Shown piece after piece: positions 22,383 to 33,380 of a stretch of 64,000 bases of DNA; positions within the stretch are counted from its first letter, which is position 1, and the number at the start of each line of letters is the position of its first letter. A program made the translations under genes and the position numbers. The DNA comes from Armillaria gallica (taxonomy: Eukaryota > Basidiomycota > Agaricomycetes > Agaricales > Physalacriaceae), in contig JBANDB010000012.1 in assembly GCA_037576215.1 (NCBI GenBank), forward strand, positions 620,001 through 684,000, in the 5' to 3' direction. The notes under the pieces were generated by a model that was given only the letters and a program-made list of their open reading frames with translations, made no database searches and had not been told where the DNA came from.

Positions 22383-22625
22383 TACGATTGGATTGGATTT
22401 ATAGCTAGGCTAGGCTTGTGTCGGAACTTGGGATAGTGAGGTTAGGGTAGGTTAAGGCTTAGAGATTACAGTAGCTAGGATAGGATAGGATAGTCGCTAG
22501 GCTAGGCTAGGCTTATGACAGTACTATTAGTGATACAGGGATTCACTTGATTGTAGGCTTATATAGTAGAATAATCCTAGCCAAGCCTTACCACTTTTGT
22601 GGGTAAGGCTTAGTTTAGCAAATGC
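22383..22625 (-). repeat. GCTAGG-type subterminal repeats, right side of the KDZ region
   Basis: GCTAGGCTAGGCTT at 22404 and 22497, GGATAGGATAGGATAG at 22478 and AAGGCTTAG copies lie directly after the KDZ stop. They are the reverse complement of the CCTAGC words at 8.3-8.7 kb. Confidence 0.5.
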
Positions 22626-22933
22626 GGTCTCTGCATCAGTGGTGTGAGAAGAATGTAACCAGTGTTCAAGTTCTGAATTGTTGCAGCTCATGCTAATTGA
22701 AGACTCCCAGTAAACACCTAATGTAGTGTTCAGGAGTCTGGTTGTCTTGATAGAGAGGGGAGAGAAAAGGAAAGTAGTGTGGGTGTCCAAGATGCTATAG
22801 CCATGACAAAAAATATAGACCATGTATTGATACAAGCTGAGGATAAAACTCATAAGCTCACTTAACAAAGTGTTCAAGTGGATCGTTTGTCATTTCTGAT
22901 GCGAGGGCATTTTGTAATCACATGTTTTGGGTC

Positions 22934-23629
22934 TCAGCAAATAACACAGACATAGATATGGTGGCACTTGCTGCTGAAGTGGCACTCTCCCCAGTTGTAA
23001 TTCCTGCAGACCTCATCGGAGATGGTAAGACCTGGATTCTGAGATACCAGTTTTGACTTCTCTGTGACCTTCTTGGATGTCTCCATTGTGCCCTGGACAA
23101 CAGCAATTCCAACTGAGTTAATGTATGCTGTCTTCTTGTACATGAACTTATGGAAGTCCAAGAATAGGATGTCACATCTTGAACCGATGATGATGCAAGC
23201 TGCACGATCCTAGTTGATGACTTGGTAGTGGAGGGACAAGTGGCAGACACTGAAAAGCTTGTTGACATGTCACATGTAAGCATTGAGTTTGCGTCCCCAT
23301 GATGGGAAAGCAAAGAGCATGGCTTTGGTATAAGCCTGCCATGCAATAACCCAATGACCATGTTCAGTGATCTTGTTGCTCAATTTTGTGGAATCAAGTG
23401 CAATGGAAACCCCTTCACCAATCTCCACAGTTATCTCCTTGTCTATGGTTGCCAAATTAATGCTGGCAAAGATCTTGTCAAAGTCCACTACATCATCCTG
23501 AAGAATAGCTATCCATAGCTTTTCAGGTAGGCTAGGGCAGTTGATCAACATGCAAAGGTCTTGTTTTGCTTTCTTGATGTTCTTCCCATAGACTTGGATG
23601 AGGTGACAAATGTCATTTGAAAGTCTCAA
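22934..23629 (-). pseudogene. Gag-like CCCH zinc-finger protein remnant
   Basis: One minus-strand frame runs through two stops: TGA at 23270-23272 and TAG at 23210-23212. Landmarks are GHWVIAWQAYTKAMLFAFP, DFHKFMYKKTAYINSVGIAV and a C-terminal finger CRNYNWGECHFSSKCHH (C-X7-C-X5-C-X1-H as it stands). This combination is frequent in Agaricomycete retroelement gag-like proteins, possibly of tyrosine-recombinase elements. The N-terminus beyond 23629 is lost or in another exon. It lies about 245 bp downstream of the HET-domain gene, same strand. Confidence 0.6.
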
Positions 23630-23873
23630 AAAAAGTATTTCATATTGCTAAGTACTCATGTGTATGCATTGCTGCTTACTTAATACTACATTTATAGGTT
23701 TGGTTTGGTAGAGTCAGACCTGAAAGACTTGTGGAAGTTGTTCTCATCAAATTATTCATATGAATAAAGTTTGTACTGCTTCTTACTCTCCAATGTTGGT
23801 GATCCCTTACATAATCCTCTAACTTCTGTTTAGGTCTTCAAATCTCTCTGACAGCACAATTTCTTCATATAAA

Positions 23874-25878
23874 TCAAACAAGAATATTACAAAACTTAAC
23901 ATCAAGATTCATGTCCTTTAGTCTCTTTCCCTCTGAATCAGACATTGCAAAAACTGACACTTTCTCAAATCTCTGACCTGGCAATCTTTGCCCAACAGCC
24001 CAACATGTCAGGCTCTCAGAATCAGACCTTTGTACACCAAGTAATGTATAACTGTCTTTAGGTATCAGATATTGGTGGGTGGCATAAATTTTAAATGCGT
24101 GCATTGTCTCTTCTGTGTCTTCAACCAGTAACTCTCCATGTCGATCAACCCCTTCTGCTGATTCTATATTCAATCCCTGCACAAATCCATTTTCAATGCA
24201 AGATCCTTCATACCAGTCATCATCTGTATTATCATTATGCTCAACATTCCCATAACAGAGGATATCTGCTGGCAGAGACTTTGTCATAAGCTGCTCCCAT
24301 GTTGGTCTCCATTTCTTGTATCCATAGCCTACTTCAGGATACAGAAAGAAGAAATCAATACGACAAGATGAGTCTATTGAATTGATCAGTGCCATCCATG
24401 CATCCTCAAGAGATCTGCTCTCATAATATGATGGTATTGTTGTGAGATGCAGAGGAAATGCAAGTCCCATAACTTTGTCCACAGGATTTGTTGACAATCA
24501 TTTCTGCATTTCTGCCACTGCACTAAATATACCCTGGCTACTCTTCACAGATCCTAGATGCTTGTGAAATGCTGTCAATATATCAGTGCTGTAGTTTTCT
24601 TCCTTATCTATTGGTTCAGCATGCATTGGTCCATCTGGTGTATCCCCAGCAATAATCCTCTTCTTTCCAACCTCCTGAACTGTCCAAGCATGTCTAAACC
24701 AACACTGGTCACTCTCCAAGTCACCATCCTTAAAGATCAAAGGCCGCCCCAGTCCACTCAGATAGATCACCACCTGATCAGCACATATATACACCCATCC
24801 AATTGTGGGCACATCCAACTTCCACTCTTCCACATGCAGATCCTCCCTTTGCCCGCCCCTTTGTCTCAAGCAGAGGACATCCAACCATGTGTACTCTAAT
24901 CCCAGATTCAACATCTCAATTCGAATTAGATCTAGATTGGCATCCTTTGGGATAGGCACAGGCCATTCCTTCCCATTGATAGGTGTCCACACATCTACAC
25001 GATGCTTCTCATCCATCCATGCATGTGATATTGGCTGTAGCCTATATTTGCAAGCAATCCCCCATGGCACCACCCGATTGCTGTACAGGTCCCAGACACA
25101 TCGAGGTGGCAATCTTGGGTTAATAATCTGGTTTCCTACCAGTGCATTTTGTCGCCTCTCCTGATCCTCCTTTTCATATTTGCATAGTTTGGCTTCAATA
25201 GTGCTAGGATCATCTGTGGTCCATATTCGGCGCAAATGGCTATATGCAGTGCCAAAATCGTAGTTTTTTAAGATACAGTCTTCAAGAAGAGAGGAGATAG
25301 ATGGGGTTTCTAGGGTGTATGATGTTTGTAGTATGTCATTGAGTTGAAGTAGGAGACCTGAGATGCCAAGAGTAGTGCAGGGAGTATCAGCAAGGGAGGA
25401 ATGTATTATGGGCCTTTGACCAATGTAGTAGGCCTGTTGCAATGGGACCTTGATGGATGATTCTGCTTGGCCAGTCTCAGTGAAGGCAGTGATGGAATCA
25501 TAACACTTTGCATATGCCAGAAATATATTAGTTTCTTTGAAGTACTAAATTTATTTCTGACTGACTCACTGTAATCATTTCAGTCAGGACAAGAAACTCA
25601 ATGACAGCTGGACTGGAGAACTTGTTGCTACTGTCATTGAAGACTATAGCATGTTCAGTCTCTAAAGCAGCAGTCCCAGACTGAAAATTCTGAGATTCTG
25701 AGAGTGATTCTGGCATCAAACTGGATGACAAGTCTTCCATCACCTCCAGGATGGAATCGGCATTATTTGTAGTAGATCTACCACTTGGGCCTAGTAGCAC
25801 CTCATCAGACTTGGATGATGTGGATGTATTACAGTTCCAGTCAGATTTTGATGTTCCTCCATAAGAAGTCTCCTCCAT
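23874..25878 (-). pseudogene. HET-domain protein with one in-frame TGA
   Basis: Start ATG at 25878 (MEETSYGGTSKSDWN). A 64-bp intron (25569-25506; donor GTGAGT, branch CTAAT, acceptor AAG) joins EMIT to CYDSITAFTETGQAES in frame. The heterokaryon-incompatibility core follows: ISHAWMDEKHRVDVWTPING, LGLEYTWLDVLCLRQRGG, then WKLDVPTIGWVY and WFRHAWTVQEVGKKRIIAGD. A TGA at 24498-24500 comes after AVAEMQK; the same frame then runs 207 more codons (LSTNPVDKVMGLAFPLH ... FEKVSVFAMSD) to a stop near 23874. HET proteins trigger cell death after fusion of unlike hyphae. Apart from the TGA the roughly 645-aa frame is intact, so it is either a recent pseudogene or translated as a truncated protein that keeps the HET core. 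Confidence 0.8.
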
Positions 25879-28738
25879 TGTCAGTGAAGTCGGAAAGACA
25901 GCAGAAACAATTCTGAATCAACTTGACACAGCTCAAAAGATATCAACCTATAATTGTCAAGGATGCTAATGTCATCAGACTGAGTACTTGAACTGAATGT
26001 AGATATAATGTACGCACTATTCCTTGTTCTCTACACAGAGAGATATGCGTTAAATGTGCGATGAAGGGAGTGCGAAGCGAAGAGGCATTTACATCGAGGC
26101 AGGCCGTAAGCCTCGGTTTGAATTCTCTGGGTTTTCGCAAGGTTTTCACGTGAACAATGTGGTAAACGTCAGATGAGCCAACAGCACCGACAACTGCGGG
26201 ACATGCAAGCGCTCACAGAGATCACAATTGAATTGACCTTCCCACCCTTTCACAAAGATGGAAGTACAAGGTGAATATCACATTATGATTGGATCGAAGA
26301 TGAATCGCATGCCTTTGTACTGTGTAAATGGGTCAAATTTGCGGAGAAACTTGAATCGATTCTCGGCTACACTTCCTGACACCAGACCGCCTTACACCCT
26401 GACATGCCTTTTTTGCTCCGAGTCGATGGATATTGTCACTTCTTCCGCCGCTCCTCAAAACAGATCAATGATCTCACACACATGAGCACACGATGCCAAC
26501 GCCCTCCAAAACACACCCGTCGCTACAAAGTAGCTTCGATATCTCCGTAAGGTTGAGATTCTAAACGGTAAATTCAGTAACAGTTTGAATAAAAAAGGAG
26601 AACACGTACCATGAAGTTTCGGTGACCGTTCACTCCGCTTTCCAGATTCGAGTTCATATACTAATCCTTTCGCAAAGTCGCCTCCCGGCGACAAGTGGAT
26701 CCATAGTTATTCTTCACGTCTGTTCAATCAAAGTTCGAAGATGCACCCCCTAGGCGCCGTAGGATGCAAACCTGCCGATTTCGACCATCAGCCTTGGTAT
26801 CCTTAACCAGGAAGCAGAACGAACGAAGAACACACATAGCCAACATTGTGGTTCCCGGAACTTGTGGGAGGAAGTTGAATATCATCGCGGTGACATGGAA
26901 CTCCCGGCGTACCTCCCAGCGCTAAACAAAAATAAGAGCTAGGCGCCCAAAATTGTTCTGAAAGACAGGGCGAAAATGACCGTTGTGGTCTCCTGACCAC
27001 CATAAGATCCATTTAACTCCATGTGAATACATTCCTTTCCTTCATTAAACATGAATAGTTAGGTCGAACCTTCCTGGTGCGAATCGCCTCGTTATATGCG
27101 CCAAATATCTCCCGTCCATTGGAAGTCGCCGCGATAGAAGATGAGCTGCGCGATGTACTTGCCCTTGTTGGCGAGCACTGATGGATCCGTCTTGATTTGG
27201 AGCCTACTGTTACATCGGTCCATAACACAATAATGTATGCCGACTGTAAACGGATGGACAACCGTGATTACATCTATTGGCCCTCCAGCAGGTCGAAGAG
27301 GGTCTGCGGAAAACATGTCAGTCGAGGGAAGAGAATTATCAAAAAGAACATACTCGAGCGAGGGTTTCTCATCGAGATCTCGGCACCCACAGATTGCCCG
27401 TGCATTCTTTCACATAGAGTAGCGACCCACACAGGGGGAAAGACAACAATCTTGTTTGAAAAGTATATCCCTCGACATTTGGTGTCTGTAAGAGACGAGA
27501 CCAACGCATTGACAAATAACAATGAAGGAGAACTCTCCGTACCATGTCGGCACCACTACACAGCAACATCCCTTCTACTCGCGGCGACCATCGCAAACTG
27601 ACGTTGGTCGATCGCATTCGCTGCGAAGGAGATCCTGAACTCTAAGGGAATAGTTGCATCAATGATAAGATCGTTCTATTTGATGTATGAGACATTAGCA
27701 AGAGAACATACGAGGAAGGCTAATCGAACACCCACCGACTAATTTTCTGTCGACTGACTGCGCGGAGTGAAACACACGGCACCCCACAAGTCTGGCATAG
27801 AATACGAAGGAGGAATAAGCCTCTATTTGAAGTATTCGAATGGCTGGTCCCAGTGCAGACAAAGTCACTCACCTGCTTGATCATAGAGCTCGTCCTTTCG
27901 TGTATGGCCCTAACGTGGTGCGTAATACTCATGCTGTATTGGTGTATTGGCAGTATATGGTAATGACGCCGTTGTCATTGAAGATATTGACGATAGCTCA
28001 CAGCCGAGCCAGGAGGCATGAGATCGAACGGCCTCGCCGCCGCCTGCAACAGTATGAGGAATTTACCGGGATGGTCGCAGAAGGGCCGAGATTTTGCAAG
28101 ATCGGTCCATCTGGATCCGTAATGATGGACGTACGATGTAAGGATAGGCGGCGGGGTAGCAGATGAGTTAGGGGATCTTGGCGTCCTGCCTATGATAGAA
28201 CGAGAGCCACGAGATTAAGCGGGAACAACGCGTACACACCATGGACCAGGTAACGTAACCCTTCAGCCGGTAGCATCTTGCGCAAAGACGATATGCTCCC
28301 AGCGGCACGACTTTGGACTACGAGCTAATGTCTTGATAAGTAGGAAGTGAACAGAGAATTCAAAGAATGGCTTCAGTGGGCCAGAGTATCGCTTGGAAAG
28401 ACGCATTAATGAATCAAGGAGTTTCACAGTAGTGATAATTTGAAGTGAGAGTGAGAGAAGCTGCCGGCACCGTGCACGTCAGACAGAGAGTAGTGGCGAA
28501 GTACGAGGCGAAGCCGGACCGGCTTCCGGCTAGACTACTGTGCCGATTTCGGCTTTGGCCCTCTTTCTAAGACTGCCATACCTTGTATTCTCTCGCTGTC
28601 AATTTCGGGATGAATCTTTGTAAAAAAACAATTACGGCCAACGACGCATGTTTTTGCGTACAATACGACCTTGGCTGACATGCTGCGTCACCAGTTCTTG
28701 TAACGGCAGTCCCTGACCAATCGTCATATTCTCCATGG
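25879..28738. other. Gene-poor stretch with decayed coding-like pieces
   Basis: I find no gene I can support. Minus-strand pieces look coding and end at plausible splice sites: RREFHVTAMIFNFLPQVPG (about 26850-26910), the stretch GPIDVITVVHPFTVG (about 27230-27290) and RGIYFSNKIVVFPPVWVATL (about 27425-27485). They suit a broken or unresolved multi-exon gene. CpG content rises again after about 26 kb relative to the transposon region. Confidence 0.35.
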
Positions 28739-29025
28739 CTTCAGTACACGAGAAGGAGAACGGGTCAGCAAAACAGAAAAGGTACGTGTTTCTGCTATAT
28801 CACGTGAACTTATGTTCATTGATATCATCAAACAGAGACGCAATGGATGGACTGGGTCCTGTAGCGCGCTTAAACGCATGTATCGATCCCCGTGCTGCCT
28901 ATTACCACTACGTCTTCTGCGATCCTCAGAGTCTGACTTGCAGAACGATTACTGAATGGTTCGTGTATCACAAGGACCCAAATGTATTGGCAAGTCCTCC
29001 ATGGCTTGGATTCTTCCGGGGATGA
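28739..29025 (+). CDS. Small hypothetical protein
   Basis: ATG at 28739. A likely intron (28782-28834, donor GTACGT, acceptor CAG) joins MASVHEKENGSAKQK to RDAMDGLGPVARLNACIDPR in frame. The product is about 77 aa and ends PPWLGFFRG. I do not recognise it; it could also be the first exons of a larger gene. Confidence 0.35.
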
Positions 29026-29183
29026 ATATACATTCGACTGATGAATGCCAACACTCTGGACGCTGCATACCATGTGGTTAGCTAGATTTCTCGGGACATG
29101 TAATGAGCGGTACTATCTTGCACCCCATAGCAGGTTAGACGGCTTGCGTGCTGCCCAGTTCGTTGGTCTGATTATCCTGTAGA

Positions 29184-30302
29184 CATCGCTGCAAATGCCT
29201 CTGCAGACGCAGACGCAGTAACGATGCGATCGCTCGATGCTCGTGCCGCCGCGCCGACACTCAACTTTGACAAATCCTTCTGGATCTGGACGGGAGAGAA
29301 ACCGGTGCCTCTCGGAGTACGACCATTTCGCAAGGTCGTACCCTCTTCGAGTACCAAGTGCCCCGTATGCGCGACTATCATCAAATCGAGGTCGGTCTTT
29401 ATCTTCCGATGCAAACGGCATACTCACACTCTCATAATGACGATACTTATTCGATCACTGTGAACGGAGCAGAGATCGGATCGGGGAATGGTTGGAGGAA
29501 CCCTGCGGTGTACACTGTAGGCTTGCGGCCCGAGAACAAGAACGTCTTTGCTATCGCTGTGACTAACACAATTGGAGACGCCGCCTTGCTCATAGCCACG
29601 ATCCTTGTCGATTATAGTGATGGTACCACCGAGACGATCGTCACTGACAATACGTGGAAGACGGTCCAAACTCCACCACCGACTGGCTGGACGAGTGCGA
29701 GCTTCCATGAGTCTGCATGGCTGAATGCAGCCTCAGTTCAGGCCGAAACAAGCACGCCTTGGTTGCAGCCGTTTGTTCTCCCACCTGCGGTTAATGTGAC
29801 GGGTACGAGGGATATCTGGACCAACGAAACCAACGCACAAGGGATTGCACCTGTTGGACACAGACCGTTCCGCAAGATGATCACTTCGCCCTGCAGGAAG
29901 GCCGCTGTCTGTGGAAAGGTCTTTGTGACTGCGTATGTCTACTATTTTCTCCCCTATTTTTCTTCCATGAGCTGATCTCAGATGTTGAGGGATGATGCAT
30001 ATACTTTGTATGTCAATGGTGATAACATCGGCAGCGCAGAAGACTGGACGTCCATGGAGGTTTACTCTATGCCGCAATTGGATCCAGACGTAAATGACAT
30101 CGCAGTTGATGGCGCGAACACATTGGCCAGTTCTGCGTACAGCGATGGATCATCGGAGAGATATTTCACAGATGGGTCCTGGAAGACTATGACCTCGGCA
30201 CCTCCTGCTGGATTTGAGCAGGCGACTACGGACGACAGCTCTTGGGTTAGTTCCACTGATTTGGGGGCTCTGCACTCGGGTGTGACGGTGCCGCGAACTT
30301 AA
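29184..30302 (+). CDS. Protein with tandem carbohydrate-binding-like beta-sandwich domains
   Basis: Two to three copies of one domain follow each other. Each has a FWIWTGE / DIWTNE start, PVGHRPFRK, a TITVNG/TLYVNG core (YSITVNGAEIGSGNGW; YTLYVNGDNIGSAEDW) and SDGTTETIVTDNTWKTV or SDGSSERYFTDGSWKTM. This matches secreted, possibly sugar-binding galactose-binding-like modules common in mushrooms. An intron around 29935-29981 separates copies two and three. The frame changes near 29395 and near 29985 and I could not resolve both as introns, so frameshifts are possible. A signal peptide exon should lie upstream of 29184 but is not identified. Confidence 0.55.
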
Positions 30303-31525
30303 TCGTTAAATTTCGGAAATAGTTCGTATGTGTGTCTGTTACCTTCTCTTCTTGTCTCTTTCCTCAGCTTCCATACCTATGACATCCCTGACCCTCTCTT
30401 TTTGTTAACTATACCCCGCTTCTCCTTTTGTCCAGCGAGTCCCTCCGTTTTTCTCCCTTCAACAAGTCCTACGAAACTAGTAGTCGTTCATTTTCTCCCT
30501 TAAAAATATATACATGTGGTTGTTTGATATTACAGGCTGGGCGTGATGGTGACGATAAGTTCTACCTCTCTAGATCGGGCATACTCAGCGGCAAGCATGG
30601 TGATTGGACTACCTGCACCCTGGCCATCAAAACCACGCCCAGGGGCACCCAAGCTCAGTAGAAGGGTCACGAGCACACTCAGAACGTATTGACTGAACTT
30701 GAAAATTGGACGGATACCGTTGAATCTGGTCGTCTGCTACTCGTGTCTTTCATAATCTCATTTAGTCTATGCTATGTTGTATTGGCTGAATATGTACTTT
30801 CCAGTGGCTTCTACGGGTCTCTGTCGAAGATGAAGCGCTAGAGCTGCCACTGTTGTCTTGGCCTCCTCGCTCATGCGGCTTGACAATTGAAAATCAGATT
30901 TGGGACATCCAGCTTGAGCTCTTTTCCCTAAGGTGCTACGCGCATGTTTCTGAGCTCGTGCAGGGTGCATTGTGGCTGTGTGAAGGCGGTGCAATGTTGG
31001 TGCCACTTGCAAAGGGAGTCGCGTCGATGACGTCATCGTCCCTCCTGGACGCGTTCTCGGGCTTCGCCGATTGTTCTTTGCCTTTCCTGATCATCACGCA
31101 CCTTTCAATCTGATTTTTCCCTTCACCCTTGCCTTATTCTGGAGCTCGCACTTCGGCTGTCGGGCTGTGATGAAGTGCTTCTCATTTCTAGCACGCATAA
31201 ATTGGTTTGGTTTGGTCGTGTAAAAATGTCAAAGGTACTATTCCCGAACCTCGAGCTGTATAGCTTTATAAACGGCACTCTTCTTTTTCTTTTTCTTTGA
31301 ATCTGCCTTACACACATCTGATACCGGACACATGGAACAAGGAGCCGAGAACGAAGGTGGCCCACCATTATCAGGCTTTGTTCGCCGTCCTTTGAAATAA
31401 CAAAGAGGCTTCCTCGCACCCTTTGTCTTGGTCATTCATTGTCATTGTAAATTGCATGCGCTATCATATATAATCCACTGGAGCTCAAGTCAACATTACT
31501 TCCTCTTTCACCTTTTGTTGTTACG
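30303..31525. other. Intergenic; one unassigned coding-like stretch
   Basis: A plus-strand frame at about 30800-31113 (DEALELPLLSWPPRSCGLTI ... GAMLVPLAKGVASM) looks coding but has no start, splice partner or recognisable domain. Confidence 0.3.
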
Positions 31526-32665
31526 ATGGACTCCTCCGACACTCGACGGAAATCCCAGTTGGCTCTTAATCAGTTTCGGTCGTTCTTTCGCCAGGAGCAC
31601 AATCCATCGGTGCCAAACCCTCCCCCACCCCTAAATAGCGAAGCGACTTCAATGCATGGATCCGAGCTTTCGGTAGGTTCACGACTCGCAGTGCAATTTA
31701 CCAATCATCCTTATCAGACTCTATTTGTAGATCGCTTCGTATGGAACGGAAATAGTCAACGTGGCGTGTTCAGAAGCCTTGTTGCCTTTTGCCTCTACCA
31801 CTGATGAATATAACCAGAATGACCCCAATCAACTCGTCTACGACCTCTACACTCATGAAGTAGGGCGTCTCTGACTTTCCCCCGCTTCACCTCATCCATT
31901 TTGCCTTCATAGATCCCCAGCGCCGACGAGGAGGCTATGCCCTGTACAGAAACCTGCTTCAACTTTCACCTGGTCGGTACTGTCCACATAACCACCGCCC
32001 CCGTACGTTTCCATTCCATCCACTTCCACTCCGGCTGAATTGTGTACAGGCCTGCCACTCGATCATCAGTGGCAGCGACATCTCCAGCGACATCAGGCAT
32101 AAGTACCCCACACCAATGTGGACTGGTCATAAATATTACATCCCATTCGAAGCTGCCTACACCACCTCTTTAGGGGTGAGTATGAACCGAATCCTCCGCG
32201 GAAACGGGTCTTGCTTGCAGTATCCGGACCAATATCCCAAGGCCCTGGCCGGGCTGCCATTTATCGATGTCGTGTTCCACGTATGTGTCAATCTTCACGT
32301 GTGTTGGATCACTCGATATCTGACCTGAGCACCTGTAGTCAAACGGTTACCTCCCTCAATATATCCGAATAGCAGCGAAGTGCTCGCATGTAACGGGGAT
32401 GAGATACATTGATGTAGCATACAGTGTCGCTCTTGGTTATCGTACCATCTTGAGGGTATGTTGGTGTTCAATCGTTCTTGTCCGTTTCTCACGTTGGGAC
32501 ACCTGACAGAGAGAAGCATCAAAGATATCTCCTTCGCGCACGGACGGGGATCTCCCGTTAGTTACGGATGAGGAACATCTCAAGTTAGTGGGACTCTACT
32601 CGAGGGACAGGCGTGTATGGTGGGCCGAAGTGGCTATTTGTGGCTAGGGTATGACTTTATGGTGA
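31526..32665 (+). CDS. Unknown multi-exon protein
   Basis: ATG at 31526 (MDSSDTRRKSQLALNQFRSF). The pieces TLFVDRFVWNGNSQRGVF, STTDEYNQNDPNQLVYDLY, ETCFNFHLVGTVHITTAP, CHSIISGSDISSDIRHKYP, YLPQYIRIAAKCSHVTGMRY and LVGLYSRDRRVWWAEVAICG appear in order, separated by sequences with GT..AG ends and CTGAA- or CTGAC-like branch points. There is a one-base frame change near 31770 that I could not explain as an intron. The family is unknown to me. The 3' end is uncertain; stops appear soon after 32650. Confidence 0.45.
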
Positions 32666-33380
32666 TCAAGCAACTTCAGGCAATCAATGTCAAATACCAG
32701 AAGCGAGCCTCAAAGGAGTCATATCGCTTTCAAGAAATAATTCGAAGTACAAGCGTGAACCTTACTAGACGCGTCGAGATCACATGCGCGCGATTTTGAA
32801 CCGTGGGAAAGTTACTGGTCGTGACTTTTCTTTCTTGCCACCTATCAGCGCGGCCTAAGATAGTAGACAAAAACGGGGCGCTAATCCATTGATGGTCACT
32901 ATTCCACGTCCTATAACCGTACTGCCGCTGGTACATACTATTAGCGACTAATGTTTGGACCAGGTACTTATCTCTGTCGATTCTGGCCGGTCCTTCTTGG
33001 TATCAATCTCCGATCAGCCCGCCGCTAGATTCGAAGGAAGTTGGCAGTAACAATCTGCCGACTACCGCGAGTTAATCCCTGAGTATTTTGCACACTTCTG
33101 GACTTCGGATTGCGTGCAAAGTGCGACTTTTCGGCCAGTAAAAGAACCCGGAGCATAGATGGGACCTGGACTAGCAAAGTGTTCGATGACACCCTGATGA
33201 TGCATGATCTACGATTAGCTCGGTGCTGTAAAGCTGGCGGGTATGCTCGTGCTCAGGTCCAAGTTCCGAACGACAAGATCCGTGTGTGCAGGATATAAGC
33301 GTTCTCGATGGTGATCATACTGAAGGGAGCACTTAACAGCTCTCGATATCTGTCCATTGCGCCTTGCTTCTATCGCAGAA

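Noticed and set aside
8320..22625. A TET/JBP dioxygenase as KDZ partner
   Set aside because: I looked for HxD...H motifs and the fold context in the three accessory ORFs and found none.
9313..24500. TGA as a reassigned sense codon
   Set aside because: Intact genes nearby (DUF6534 at 52427, the protein ending at 41011) end in TGA, and fungal nuclear genomes of this group use the standard code; decay explains the pattern.
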